Shown here piece after piece: positions 34,927 through 43,441 of a DNA stretch of 64,000 bases. Within the stretch, counting starts at the first letter, position 1. Every line of letters starts with the position of its first letter. Below the pieces are notes generated by a model that had not been told where the DNA came from, searched no databases, and was given only the letters and a program-made list of their open reading frames with translations. Position numbers and translations under genes: made by a program. Origin of the DNA: Hydrogenophaga sp. (GTDB taxonomy: Bacteria; Pseudomonadota; Gammaproteobacteria; Burkholderiales; Burkholderiaceae_C). Where the stretch lies: contig NZ_JAUSOO010000044.1 in assembly GCF_030656115.1 (NCBI RefSeq), positions 1 through 64,000 on the forward strand, in the 5' to 3' direction.

Positions 34927-37274
34927 AAATTTTGAAAGTCATCCATGGCTACCCGATGCGATACAACGCAGGTTCGGAGGTCTACAGCCAAACGCTTTGC
35001 CACGGGCTAGCAGATCGACATGAGGTTCACGTCTTCACCCGAGAAGAAGACTCCTTCGCTCCCGACTACCGTCTCAGAACGGAACTGGATCCTGACGATG
35101 CGCGGATCACTCTGCATCTGGTGAACAACCCACGCAATAAGGATCGCTACCGCGTTACGGGAATAGATCAGCGCTTTGCCGAACTGCTGGATCGCCTCCA
35201 GCCTGACATCGTTCATGTCGGCCATCTCAACCACTTGTCAACATCCTTGTTGAGTGAAGCGGCCAGCCGAGAGATACCCATCGTGTACACACTTCACGAC
35301 TACTGGGTCATGTGTCCACGTGGTCAGTTCATGCAGACCTTCCCGGAGGATCCAGCCAATCTTTGGGCTGCCTGTGATGGTCAGGATGACAGGAAGTGTG
35401 CCGAGCGCTGTTACTCACGCTATTTCAGTGGCGCTCCCGATGAACATGCTCTTGACATCTCTTTCTGGACCCAATGGGTGGGCCGGCGAATGAGTCACAT
35501 GCGGGAGATGACAGAGTTGGTCGATGTGTTTGTGGCGCCAGCTAGGTACCTCCTTGAGCGATACCGGAATGACTTTGGCCTGCCCGCCGCGAAATTGAAA
35601 TACCTGGACTACGGCTTTGACCAAAAGCGATCTGAGGGTCGTTCACGGGCTGCGGGCGAGCCAGTGACCTTCGGCTACATCGGCACTCATATCCCCGCTA
35701 AAGGCATACACGATTTGATCCGTGCCTTTGGTCAACTGCGCGGCGATGCGGTCTTGCGGATCTGGGGGCGTCATCGTGGGCAGGACACGGAGTCGCTTAA
35801 AGCGCTGGCTCGGGACCTTCCCGTAAACCTTGTGGATCGTGTCGAATGGATGCCTGAATATCGAAATCAGGACATTGTTTGCGACGTCTTTGACAAGGTG
35901 GATGCGATAGTCGTGCCGTCGATCTGGGTTGAAAACTCACCCTTGGTAATTCATGAGGCTCAGCAAGCCAGAGTGCCGGTCATCACAGCTAACGCGGGCG
36001 GGATGAGCGAGTATGTTGAACACGAGGTCAATGGCCTTCTGTTCGAGCATCGATCACACCATGCACTTGCGCAGCAAATGCAACGATTGATAGATGAACC
36101 CGGTTTGCTGGTGCGTCTGGGGCAACGTGGCTATCTCTTTAGCGAGAGTGGGCAGATCCCTCCCATTGATGAACACGTTCGAGACATCGAGGCCTTGTAC
36201 GAGTCACTGATTCGGCGTCGAGATCGCACATATATTCCGTCTACAGACGGTCCTTGGCGCATCACGTTTGACACCAATCCTGACACCTGCAACTTGAACT
36301 GCGTCATGTGCGAGGAGCACTCGCCTCACAGCACCTTGCAAGAACAGCGCAAGGCTCGTGGTCAGGCTCGTCGAATCATGCCTGTTCGCTTGATCGAGCA
36401 GGTGATTGAGCAGGCAGTACCTCATGGCTTGCGCGAAATCATTCCCTCCACCATGGGCGAGCCGCTGGTCTACGATGATTTCGATCGCATCCTAGAGTTG
36501 TGCGAACAGCATGGCATCAAGTTGAATCTCACGACCAACGGTACGTTCCCAAGGCTGGGTGCCAAGGCATGGGCCGAGCGCATCGTGCCAGTGACATCTG
36601 ATGTCAAGATCTCCTGGAATGGAGCGACCCAGGCGACCCAGGAAGCACTCATGATTGGCACACGCTGGGACGCGATGCTTCGGAACGTCCGAGACTTCAT
36701 CGCCGTTCGGGATGCTCACGCAGTTGGTGGTGGTCATCGTTGTCGAGTGACTTTTCAGATGACTTTTCTGGAGTCCAACGTTGGCGAGTTGGCTGACATC
36801 GTGCGGCTTGCCGTCGAACTGGGTGTGGATCGCCTGAAGGGCCATCACCTTTGGGCGCATTTCAAGCAGATTGAGAGCATGTCGATGCGTCGCAGTCCTG
36901 CGTCGATTCAACGGTGGAATAAGGCAGTGTTGGAGGCTCGTCGGGCAGTCTCTGAGCGGATGTTGCCCAATGGCAAGCCGCTCTTGCTAGAGAACATCTT
37001 TCTTCTGGACGAGGGCGCTTTGACCGATCTCGCACCAGAGGGGGGCTGCCCCTTCCTAGGGCAAGAGTCCTGGGTGAGTGCCGAGGGGCGCTTTGACCCT
37101 TGTTGCGCCCCAGACGCTCAGCGCCGTTCTTTGGGCGAGTTCGGCAATCTCCATGAGCAAGGCATCATCGAGATTTGGAAGGGCAAGGGCTATCAAGACT
37201 TGAAATCGACCTATAGGAACAAGACGCTCTGCTTAGGCTGCAATATGCGCAAGCCTGTGGAAGGCACCTCATGA
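34923..37274 (+). CDS. glycosyltransferase (GT4) / radical SAM-SPASM fusion protein
   Basis: This 783-residue protein is built from two enzymes. Residues 1 to about 425 are a GT-B glycosyltransferase of family 4: N-terminal MKILKVIHGYPMRYNAGSEVY, central FGYIGTHIPAKGIHDLIRAF, and the donor-binding ENSPLVIHEAQQARVPVITA followed by GGMSEYV. Residues about 440-780 are a radical SAM domain with the CxxxCxxC cluster motif at Cys456, Cys460 and Cys463 (CNLNCVMC) and a SPASM-like C-terminal cysteine set (GGCPFLG near 709, FDPCCAPD, CLGC). SPASM enzymes typically modify ribosomal peptides. A glycosyltransferase fused to one is unusual. It overlaps both neighbours by 4 bp. Sugar donor and acceptor are unknown; a peptide acceptor is inferred from the SPASM domain and the upstream peptide. 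Confidence 0.85.
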   Translation: MKILKVIHGYPMRYNAGSEVYSQTLCHGLADRHEVHVFTREEDSFAPDYRLRTELDPDDARITLHLVNNPRNKDRYRVTGIDQRFAELLDRLQPDIVHVGHLNHLSTSLLSEAASREIPIVYTLHDYWVMCPRGQFMQTFPEDPANLWAACDGQDDRKCAERCYSRYFSGAPDEHALDISFWTQWVGRRMSHMREMTELVDVFVAPARYLLERYRNDFGLPAAKLKYLDYGFDQKRSEGRSRAAGEPVTFGYIGTHIPAKGIHDLIRAFGQLRGDAVLRIWGRHRGQDTESLKALARDLPVNLVDRVEWMPEYRNQDIVCDVFDKVDAIVVPSIWVENSPLVIHEAQQARVPVITANAGGMSEYVEHEVNGLLFEHRSHHALAQQMQRLIDEPGLLVRLGQRGYLFSESGQIPPIDEHVRDIEALYESLIRRRDRTYIPSTDGPWRITFDTNPDTCNLNCVMCEEHSPHSTLQEQRKARGQARRIMPVRLIEQVIEQAVPHGLREIIPSTMGEPLVYDDFDRILELCEQHGIKLNLTTNGTFPRLGAKAWAERIVPVTSDVKISWNGATQATQEALMIGTRWDAMLRNVRDFIAVRDAHAVGGGHRCRVTFQMTFLESNVGELADIVRLAVELGVDRLKGHHLWAHFKQIESMSMRRSPASIQRWNKAVLEARRAVSERMLPNGKPLLLENIFLLDEGALTDLAPEGGCPFLGQESWVSAEGRFDPCCAPDAQRRSLGEFGNLHEQGIIEIWKGKGYQDLKSTYRNKTLCLGCNMRKPVEGTS

Positions 37275-38941
37275 ACTGGGCAGATATGGTCGTATCACCT
37301 AGCGGCACCCACCACCTTTGGAGCAATACGCCTGCGTACTCAGAGCGCTTTGATGAGGTTCTGAAGTTTCACTCACCAGGTTTGGCTCCGGTGCGCTGCG
37401 CTGGTCTCGCGTGGCATATCCAACCTGATGGCACACCGGCCTATGTCAGCCGGTTCAAGCGGACGTTCGGCTTCTATGAAGGATTAGCCGCAGTCGTTAC
37501 GAAGGACAGGGCTTTTCACATCACGCCCGATGGAGAGGCCGCCTATTCCGAGCGATACAACTGGTGTGGCAATTTTCAAGAGGGCCGTTGTCCTGTACGT
37601 ACCTCTGATGGCACCTACCTGCACATTACCCAAGATGGTCGGCCAGCCTACACCGAGCACTGGAGGTATGTCGGCGACTTCCGCGATGGCGTTGCAGTCG
37701 TTCAGTCTGATGATGGCCTCTCCACTCACATCAACATGCATGGCGTGAAGCTCCATGACGTTTGGTTCGAAGATCTGGATGTCTTTCACAAAGGATTTGC
37801 GAGAGCCAAAGATTCACGCGGCTGGATGCACATCAATACAAATGGGCGATCGAACTATGAGCGGCGTTTTGCCTCCGTCGAGCCCTTTTACAACGGACAG
37901 TCGCGTGTCGAAACGCTTTGCAGTGGCTTGGAGGTCATTGATGAGCTGGGTTTTACCGTAGCGGTTCTGCGTGCACCAAGTCGGTCTGAATTCGCGGCGT
38001 TGTCAGCTGACATGGTCGGCTTCTGGCGCACTCAAACCATTGCTTCTGCAGTGGAGCTAGGTGTGTTTGATGTCTTGCCAACCACTACAACCGCCATTGT
38101 CCAAAAGTTGCAGGTGCACTCCGATCGTTTGGTTCGCTTGCTTTGTGCCTTGAGTGAGTTGAACCTTATTCAGGAGGTTTCGGGGGAGTGGCGAGCAACC
38201 GAGCGTGGAGCATATTTGCGCCAAGATCATCCTATGTCTTTGTCGCACGCAGCCCTAGAGTTTGGCCATCACTTTCCAGTGATGTGGATGCAGCTGCCAA
38301 CAGCTTTGAGAAGGGAGGGGGAGTGGTCACCTCCCGACATCTTCGGAATGCTGGCGTCAGACCCCAAGAGAGGTGCCCTGCATCATCAGATGCTTCGCAG
38401 TTATGCACGTCATGACTATTCCTGCGTTCCCGCTGCTTTGAGTTTGGTCGGCACTGAGCGTGTGATTGACGCCGGTGGCGGGTTGGGTGAGTTGGCCGAT
38501 GTGTTGCTGAAACGGTATCCTTCTCTTCATTTGACCGTACTGGACCGTCCAGAAGTCATTCAGCAAGCCAGTACGGCACACCCACGGCGCGAGCAGATCA
38601 CGTGGCTCTCAGGAGACTTTTTTGGTGACTGGGGCATCTCCGCCGATGTCGTGGTGATGGCACGCATCCTTCACGACTGGGATGATCCGGACGCGCTTCG
38701 CATCTTGGTCCGTGCTCGCGACAGTCTGCCAAGAGGTGGACGCTTGCATATTGTCGAAATGGTTTTGCCCGATGGCGATCCCAGCGGTGCCCTTTGCGAT
38801 CTTCATTTACTGATGGTCACGGGTGGGCGCGAGCGTACCTTGGCCCAGTACGCGGACTTGTTGACTCGTAGCGGCTTCAACCTCAAGGAGGCGAAACGCT
38901 TGAACGCTTTGTCCTCGATTTTGATCGGTGAAGCGACGTGA
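37271..38941 (+). CDS. WG-repeat / O-methyltransferase fusion protein
   Basis: The 556-residue protein has an N-terminal array (about residues 10-230) of roughly six WG-like repeats of 37-40 residues, with consensus H-I-x-x-DG-x-x-AY-x-x-R/W plus F-x-x-G-x-A-x-V. The C-terminal half is a plant-COMT-type O-methyltransferase: a dimerisation helix region (about 240-340), VIDAGGGLGELADVLL (SAM site), LTVLDRPEVI, and ARILHDWDDPDALRIL with the catalytic His. WG repeats are protein-binding modules, so this may dock a peptide and methylate it. It overlaps the glycosyltransferase/radical SAM gene and the phosphatase gene by 4 bp each. Methylation of a hydroxyl on a modified peptide is my inference. 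Confidence 0.82.
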   Translation: MNWADMVVSPSGTHHLWSNTPAYSERFDEVLKFHSPGLAPVRCAGLAWHIQPDGTPAYVSRFKRTFGFYEGLAAVVTKDRAFHITPDGEAAYSERYNWCGNFQEGRCPVRTSDGTYLHITQDGRPAYTEHWRYVGDFRDGVAVVQSDDGLSTHINMHGVKLHDVWFEDLDVFHKGFARAKDSRGWMHINTNGRSNYERRFASVEPFYNGQSRVETLCSGLEVIDELGFTVAVLRAPSRSEFAALSADMVGFWRTQTIASAVELGVFDVLPTTTTAIVQKLQVHSDRLVRLLCALSELNLIQEVSGEWRATERGAYLRQDHPMSLSHAALEFGHHFPVMWMQLPTALRREGEWSPPDIFGMLASDPKRGALHHQMLRSYARHDYSCVPAALSLVGTERVIDAGGGLGELADVLLKRYPSLHLTVLDRPEVIQQASTAHPRREQITWLSGDFFGDWGISADVVVMARILHDWDDPDALRILVRARDSLPRGGRLHIVEMVLPDGDPSGALCDLHLLMVTGGRERTLAQYADLLTRSGFNLKEAKRLNALSSILIGEAT

Positions 38942-39597
38942 CTGTGTTGATGAACTCAGCTGTGAAGCGCACCTTGCGCTTGATTCAGTCTGTCCCGGAA
39001 GGCTCGCCTGTTGCGCTGCTCGTCAGGCACTCCGCTCGGGATGACATTCCGGATGGAGGCACGGGCATTGAGTTGCCACTCAATGATCTGGGCATTCGCC
39101 TGTGCCAAGAGTTAGGTCGTGAGTTAGTGGGGCGGGTTAGGTCTGCTCGGTCAAGCCCCGTTCTCCGGTGTGTGCAGACCGCCAAGTTGTTGGGTCAAGC
39201 TGCGGATGCGGATGGAGAAGTCATATTGGACAAGCGCCTCGGCGCACCTGGTGCCTATGTTCTGGACGAACAAGTGGCTTGGGGCAACTGGTTGGCGCAT
39301 GGTAATGAAGGTGTGATCCAGCATCTGGTTTCAGGAACAGGGGCGTTGCCCGGCATGGCTTATCCAGCAGAGGCCGCGAATGACCTCATTGAGCATTTGC
39401 TTGAGTGCGCTGGGGTTGAACCTGGCCTGCATCTGTTCATTTCACATGATTCGATCATGACGCCCACAGTGGCTCGCGCGTTTGGCCAAGACATGCCCAA
39501 AAGTCACTGGCCGGAGTACATGGACGCTTCTGCATTCTGGCGACAACAGAATGGTTGGGTGGTGGCCTATCGAGATATCGTCCAAGGTGTTTTGTAG
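38938..39597 (+). CDS. histidine phosphatase family protein
   Basis: This 219-residue protein has the phosphatase signature LLVRHSARDDI near residue 30 (catalytic RHS instead of RHG), the second catalytic His in HLFISHDSIM near residue 165 and VLRCVQTAKLL for the phosphate pocket. Histidine phosphatases hydrolyse phosphomonoesters, from sugar phosphates to proteins. GTG 38938 overlaps the methyltransferase stop (GTGA), making it the last gene of the operon. It could dephosphorylate a sugar or peptide intermediate. RHS replacing RHG occurs in some family branches, so loss of activity is not implied. Confidence 0.8.
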   Translation: MTVLMNSAVKRTLRLIQSVPEGSPVALLVRHSARDDIPDGGTGIELPLNDLGIRLCQELGRELVGRVRSARSSPVLRCVQTAKLLGQAADADGEVILDKRLGAPGAYVLDEQVAWGNWLAHGNEGVIQHLVSGTGALPGMAYPAEAANDLIEHLLECAGVEPGLHLFISHDSIMTPTVARAFGQDMPKSHWPEYMDASAFWRQQNGWVVAYRDIVQGVL

Positions 39598-39911
39598 GCG
39601 CTGGTACGACCGCAGTACCTCGCACATCGCCACTCGGGTCAGCGCCAGTCGTAGTGCCCAACAGCCGCTACATGGCAATGATTGTGAGTACGCTAGGCTG
39701 AACCTACTGGCGGCAACTGCTGCTTAACAGACCATCATTCCCCCGCATCCAATCACAATTCAGGGTCCCGAACCACCCACGGTCCCCAACCCCCGCCATC
39801 CATCAAAAGGTTTGACGTCAACCTCCAAACCCCTCGAACCCTCGCGGTGGGTCAGTTCCTTACAGTCGTCTTCATCGCCGCCACAGCGCGGCACTGCCCA
39901 GAAAGACCACC
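39598..39911. other. intergenic stretch after the peptide cluster, no gene seen
   Basis: About 314 bp separate the last cluster gene from the LigB dioxygenase gene. No plausible frame, hairpin terminator or repeat was seen. GC composition returns to chromosomal level within it, so the right border of the acquired segment probably lies here. Confidence 0.4.
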
Positions 39912-40718
39912 ATGCCCCGCCTGCCCATCCTCTTCATCTCCCACGGTTCGCCCACTTTCGCCATCGACCCGGGCAAGGCCGGCCCGGCGCTTACTGCGCT
40001 GGGCCAAACCTTGCCGCGCCCGAAGGCCATCCTGGTGGTGTCGCCGCACTGGATGACGCGCGAGCCGCGCGTGGCCGTCACGCCGCGCCCGGAAACGATT
40101 CACGACTTTGGCGGTTTTCCGCCCGCGCTGTACCAGTTGCAGTACCCCGCGCCCGGCGCCCCCGAGGTGGCGGCGCGGGCCATCAATCTGCTGCGGACAG
40201 CGGGTTACGCCGCAGAGGCCGATGCGCAGTGGGGCCTGGACCACGGTGCCTGGGTGCCGCTGATGTACCTGTTCCCGGCGGCCGATGTGCCGGTGTTTCA
40301 GGTGTCGCTGCCTGCGCGGCTGGACGGCGAGCGGGCCTACGCCTACGGCCAGGCGCTGGCGCCGCTGGCGGACGAGGGCGTGCTCATCGTGGGCTCGGGC
40401 AGCTTGACGCACAACCTGTACGAGGTGCGTTTTGAGGCACCCGGCGCAGCGGCCGAGACCTATGCGATCGAGTTCGCCGCCTGGGTGAACGCTGCGGTGA
40501 CCGACCGCGACCACGCGCGCCTGCAGCAGACCATGGCGGTGGCGCCGCACGCGCAGCGCGCCCACCCCACGGCCGAGCATTTGTGGCCGCTGATGGTGGC
40601 GGCGGGAGCGGCGGGCGCCGAGGTGGCGGCCCGGCGCATCGACGGCGGCATGACGCATGGGGTGTTGTCGATGGATGCGTTTGTGTTTGGTGGCGTTAGC
40701 GACTTTTCACCGAGCTGA
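39912..40718 (+). CDS. LigB-type extradiol dioxygenase (DODA family, YgiD-like)
   Basis: The 268-residue enzyme has metal-ligand histidines in LFISHGSPTFAID, VVSPHWMT and GLDHGAWVPL, and HDFGGFP near residue 58. This is the LigB/DODA family, which opens aromatic rings such as DOPA or protocatechuate with Fe(II) or Zn(II); E. coli YgiD has weak DOPA dioxygenase activity. The C-terminus DGGMTHGVLSMDAFVFG is conserved. Length is normal. A fragment of a second such gene lies 1.4 kb downstream. No other aromatic catabolism genes are near, so the natural substrate is unknown. Confidence 0.88.
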   Translation: MPRLPILFISHGSPTFAIDPGKAGPALTALGQTLPRPKAILVVSPHWMTREPRVAVTPRPETIHDFGGFPPALYQLQYPAPGAPEVAARAINLLRTAGYAAEADAQWGLDHGAWVPLMYLFPAADVPVFQVSLPARLDGERAYAYGQALAPLADEGVLIVGSGSLTHNLYEVRFEAPGAAAETYAIEFAAWVNAAVTDRDHARLQQTMAVAPHAQRAHPTAEHLWPLMVAAGAAGAEVAARRIDGGMTHGVLSMDAFVFGGVSDFSPS

Positions 40719-40766
40719 CCTACATGCCGATGCAGGCCAGGGCCTGCATGGAAAGCGCTGCACCGC

Positions 40767-42023
40767 TCAGCCCAGCATGGCCTTCCACATACCGGTGCCC
40801 CAACTCATGGCTGCTGCACCAGAGCGTGCGTTGTGCTCGGGGTCTACCGTGAACTTGAGTTTGGGTGGCTCGCCTGGCGATACGGTTGAAGACACGTTGA
40901 TGTTGATCGCCTCACTGTGCGTGACGTTGGCCCAGCAGATGCCCAGCGGCAAATCGACCGCGCCCGTGGCGACGACCGGGGTTTTGCCTGCGATGCGTTC
41001 GGCAATGGCCTCGGCCACTTGCTGGCCGCTGCCGAAAGCCACGTGTCCGCTCTTGGGCAGTGGCGTGCCCTGCGCATCACCAATCACGTAAATGCGGTCG
41101 TCGGCCTGGGTTTGAAAGCTGGGCAGCTTCACCGCAGCCCAGCGTTCGCCCAACCCGGCTTGGCGGATCAGCGCAGGCGCACGCATGGGCAGCACCAAGT
41201 TGGCGTGGGCAAAGGGAATGTCGCCGTCGGAGGTGTTGAGCTGGCGCTTGCCCATGTCCACTGCGCGGATGTCTACGTTGGGCATGTATTCAATTTGTGC
41301 CGAATACAGGCTCTTCATACCGTTCAAGATCGGCTTGGAGATGGGCATGGGCATCGGGTTGGGGTTGGCATCCACGATGATGATCTTGCCTTTGGTGCCG
41401 CGCTGTTTCATCTGCTCGGCAATCAAGAAGGCGCGCTCGTAGGGCGCGGGCGGGCAGCGGTAAGGCGGCTTGGGCGCGCTGATGACGAAGTTGCCGCCTT
41501 TGACAAGGAATTCGTCCACCTGCTGGCGCACCGCCATTTGCTCAAACGCCCGAAAACCCACAGGCAGTTGCGCACGGGCTTCGGCGTAGCCCTGGATGCT
41601 TTCTTCCATGTAGTCCACACCGAGCGAAAGCACCAGAAAGTCGTAGGGCAGGCGTTGCGTGCCCGTGACCACTTCGCGTTTGGTGCGGTCAATTTCCAGC
41701 ACCCGTTCGCGCACACGGCGGGCACCGAGTTGGTCCACCCGGGCGTAGCTGCGCTGAAAGTCGCTGGCGGGCTGGAACCCCGCAATGAAATGTGCGCTCA
41801 GTGGGCACGACATAAAGGATTCGTTGGGCTCGACCAAGGTGACATCGGCTGCGCCAGCGGCCAACAAGCCGCGAACCGCACCCAGGCCACCCCAGCCGCC
41901 ACCGACCACCACCACACGCGGTTTGGTGTTGCCACCGATCGCGGCACAGCCGGTGGCGAGGGCGGCCACGCCAAGGGCGGTGGCCTGTAGGACATGGCGG
42001 CGGGAAGTGACCGGTACGGACAT
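40767..42023 (-). CDS. flavocytochrome-c sulfide-dehydrogenase-like flavoprotein (FccB/SoxF type)
   Basis: The 418-residue protein starts with a Tat-type signal (TSRRHVLQATALGVAALATG), then the FAD motif VVVVGGGWGGLGAV at residues 37-50. Redox cysteines are Cys73 in SFMSCPLSAHF and a late one in LPLGICWANVTH, matching the disulfide pair of the sulfide:cytochrome c dehydrogenase flavoprotein. The C-terminal FCSD-binding domain is visible. These oxidise sulfide or polysulfide in the periplasm with a cytochrome c partner. No fccA or soxE gene is adjacent here, so a partner would have to be elsewhere, or the role is general sulfide detoxification. It lies between a dioxygenase gene and its relic. 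Confidence 0.85.
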   Translation of the reverse strand: MSVPVTSRRHVLQATALGVAALATGCAAIGGNTKPRVVVVGGGWGGLGAVRGLLAAGAADVTLVEPNESFMSCPLSAHFIAGFQPASDFQRSYARVDQLGARRVRERVLEIDRTKREVVTGTQRLPYDFLVLSLGVDYMEESIQGYAEARAQLPVGFRAFEQMAVRQQVDEFLVKGGNFVISAPKPPYRCPPAPYERAFLIAEQMKQRGTKGKIIIVDANPNPMPMPISKPILNGMKSLYSAQIEYMPNVDIRAVDMGKRQLNTSDGDIPFAHANLVLPMRAPALIRQAGLGERWAAVKLPSFQTQADDRIYVIGDAQGTPLPKSGHVAFGSGQQVAEAIAERIAGKTPVVATGAVDLPLGICWANVTHSEAININVSSTVSPGEPPKLKFTVDPEHNARSGAAAMSWGTGMWKAMLG

Positions 42024-42127
42024 AGCGAATTCCTCATAAAAATACTGAACGGGGTATGGTTAATGTTATGGGTGCGAAAAATGGGAGGACAGCGGACAAA
42101 CCCGTAGGCGCTTGTGCGTCCGATAGG

Positions 42128-42234
42128 CGCAGCGCGCCATTGATCTGTTTCTCGCCGCTGGGTACAGCGCCGAGGCGGACGCAAAACTTGGACGAGGTGC
42201 GTTTCGACGGTGGGATGACGCATGGCGTGCTGTC
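42128..42234 (+). pseudogene. relic of a second LigB-type dioxygenase gene
   Basis: About 107 bp match two separate parts of a dioxygenase gene of the 39912-40718 type. The first encodes AQRAIDLFLAAGYSAEADA, corresponding to AARAINLLRTAGYAAEADA there. The second, after a frame change, encodes FDGGMTHGVLS, corresponding to IDGGMTHGVLS near that gene's end. The middle (over 100 codons) is missing. This is a decayed, internally deleted paralogue. The rest of 42024-42373 holds no gene and no cobalamin riboswitch before the transporter operon. Confidence 0.7.
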
Positions 42235-42373
42235 ACCGTTGTTTCACACGCTTGAAATACGCTGGTCTGTGTCGGACGTTGACGCTTGCAACCCAGGCGC
42301 TGGCGCGCTCCTGAGAACGTCTTGGGGCGGATCACTGTCACACACTTCAATGCACCACCGAAAGCGAGTTCCC

Positions 42374-43438
42374 ATGAAAAGTCCCCTGTCCAAGATCGTT
42401 CTGGCCACGCTGTTGCTGGCCGCTGGCGCCGCACAGGCGCAAGACAAGACCCTGCGCCTGCTGACCTGGGGCGGCTACGCGCCCAAGGACGTGATCGAGC
42501 AGTTCACCAAGGAGACCGGTTTCAAGGTCGAGGTGACCACCTCCAACAACGAAGAGATGATCTCCAAGCTGCGCGCCACCGCGGGCGCCGGCTTTGACCT
42601 CGCCCAGCCCAGCCAGGACCGCATCGCCGGCCCGCAGACCGAGTTCAAGATCTACAAGCCGCTGGACCTGTCCAAGATCAAGGCCGATCTGTTCATCCCG
42701 TCCATGCTCGACGCGACGAAGAAAAACACCACCGTCAGCGGCAAGGTCTACGGCCTGCCGCACATCTGGGGCACCGACGGCCTGGTGGTCAACACCAAGA
42801 CCTCCAAGGCCACCGATTACGCCGACCTGTGCGCGGCCGAAAACGCCGGCAAGGTCAGCATGCGCCTGAAGCGCCCGACGCTGATCGCCATGGCCTTCGC
42901 CTCCGGCAAGGACCCGTTCGCCCTCTACGGCGACGCCAAGGCCTACAGCGCCCTGATGGACGACATGGGCAAGAAGCTCACCGAGTGCAAGAAGAACGTG
43001 AAGTTCTACTGGGACGGCAAGGACCAGCTGCTCGCCGGCATCCGCTCGGGTGAACTGACCACGGCCATGATGTGGGACACCGGCGGCTGGGAGCTGAACA
43101 AGGCCAACGCCGACGTGAAATTCGTGGCACCGAAGTCGGGCGCGCTGGGCTGGGTGGACACCTTTGCCATCCCCGCCAAGGGCCGCAACGACGCCGCCGC
43201 CTACGCCTGGATCAACTTCAACATGCGCCCCGAGATCGCCGCCAAGGTCGCTTCGTCGGCCGGCAACTTCACCGCCAGCCAGGGCGCCGACCAGATGATG
43301 GACCCGGTGCTCAAGAAGCAGTTCGCCGACAGCTTCCCCGAAGCCGCGCTGAAGAACATCAAGTGGTACCCGGCCGTGCCGGCCGGCATTGAAGACATCG
43401 AAGGCCGCGTGCTCGACCGCGTCAAGGCCGCCCAGTAA
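42374..43438 (+). CDS. PotD/PotF-type ABC transporter substrate-binding protein
   Basis: This 354-residue periplasmic binding protein has a signal peptide of about 22 residues (cleavage after AAQAQ). TLRLLTWGGYAPKDVIEQFT, GFKVEVTTSNNEEMISKL and YGLPHIWGTDGLVVNT fit the PotD/PotF family, which binds spermidine, putrescine or related cations. It heads a five-to-six gene operon with PotABC-like components followed directly by eutBC. The ligand is therefore more likely ethanolamine or a related small amine than a polyamine. ATG 42374 was chosen because the signal peptide begins there; the upstream frame extension covers the dioxygenase relic. Confidence 0.88.
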   Translation: MKSPLSKIVLATLLLAAGAAQAQDKTLRLLTWGGYAPKDVIEQFTKETGFKVEVTTSNNEEMISKLRATAGAGFDLAQPSQDRIAGPQTEFKIYKPLDLSKIKADLFIPSMLDATKKNTTVSGKVYGLPHIWGTDGLVVNTKTSKATDYADLCAAENAGKVSMRLKRPTLIAMAFASGKDPFALYGDAKAYSALMDDMGKKLTECKKNVKFYWDGKDQLLAGIRSGELTTAMMWDTGGWELNKANADVKFVAPKSGALGWVDTFAIPAKGRNDAAAYAWINFNMRPEIAAKVASSAGNFTASQGADQMMDPVLKKQFADSFPEAALKNIKWYPAVPAGIEDIEGRVLDRVKAAQ

Positions 43439-43441
43439 GCC

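Noticed and set aside
42024-42373. cobalamin riboswitch before the transporter-eutBC operon
   Set aside because: Looked for because EutBC needs adenosylcobalamin; no B12-box-like core was seen.
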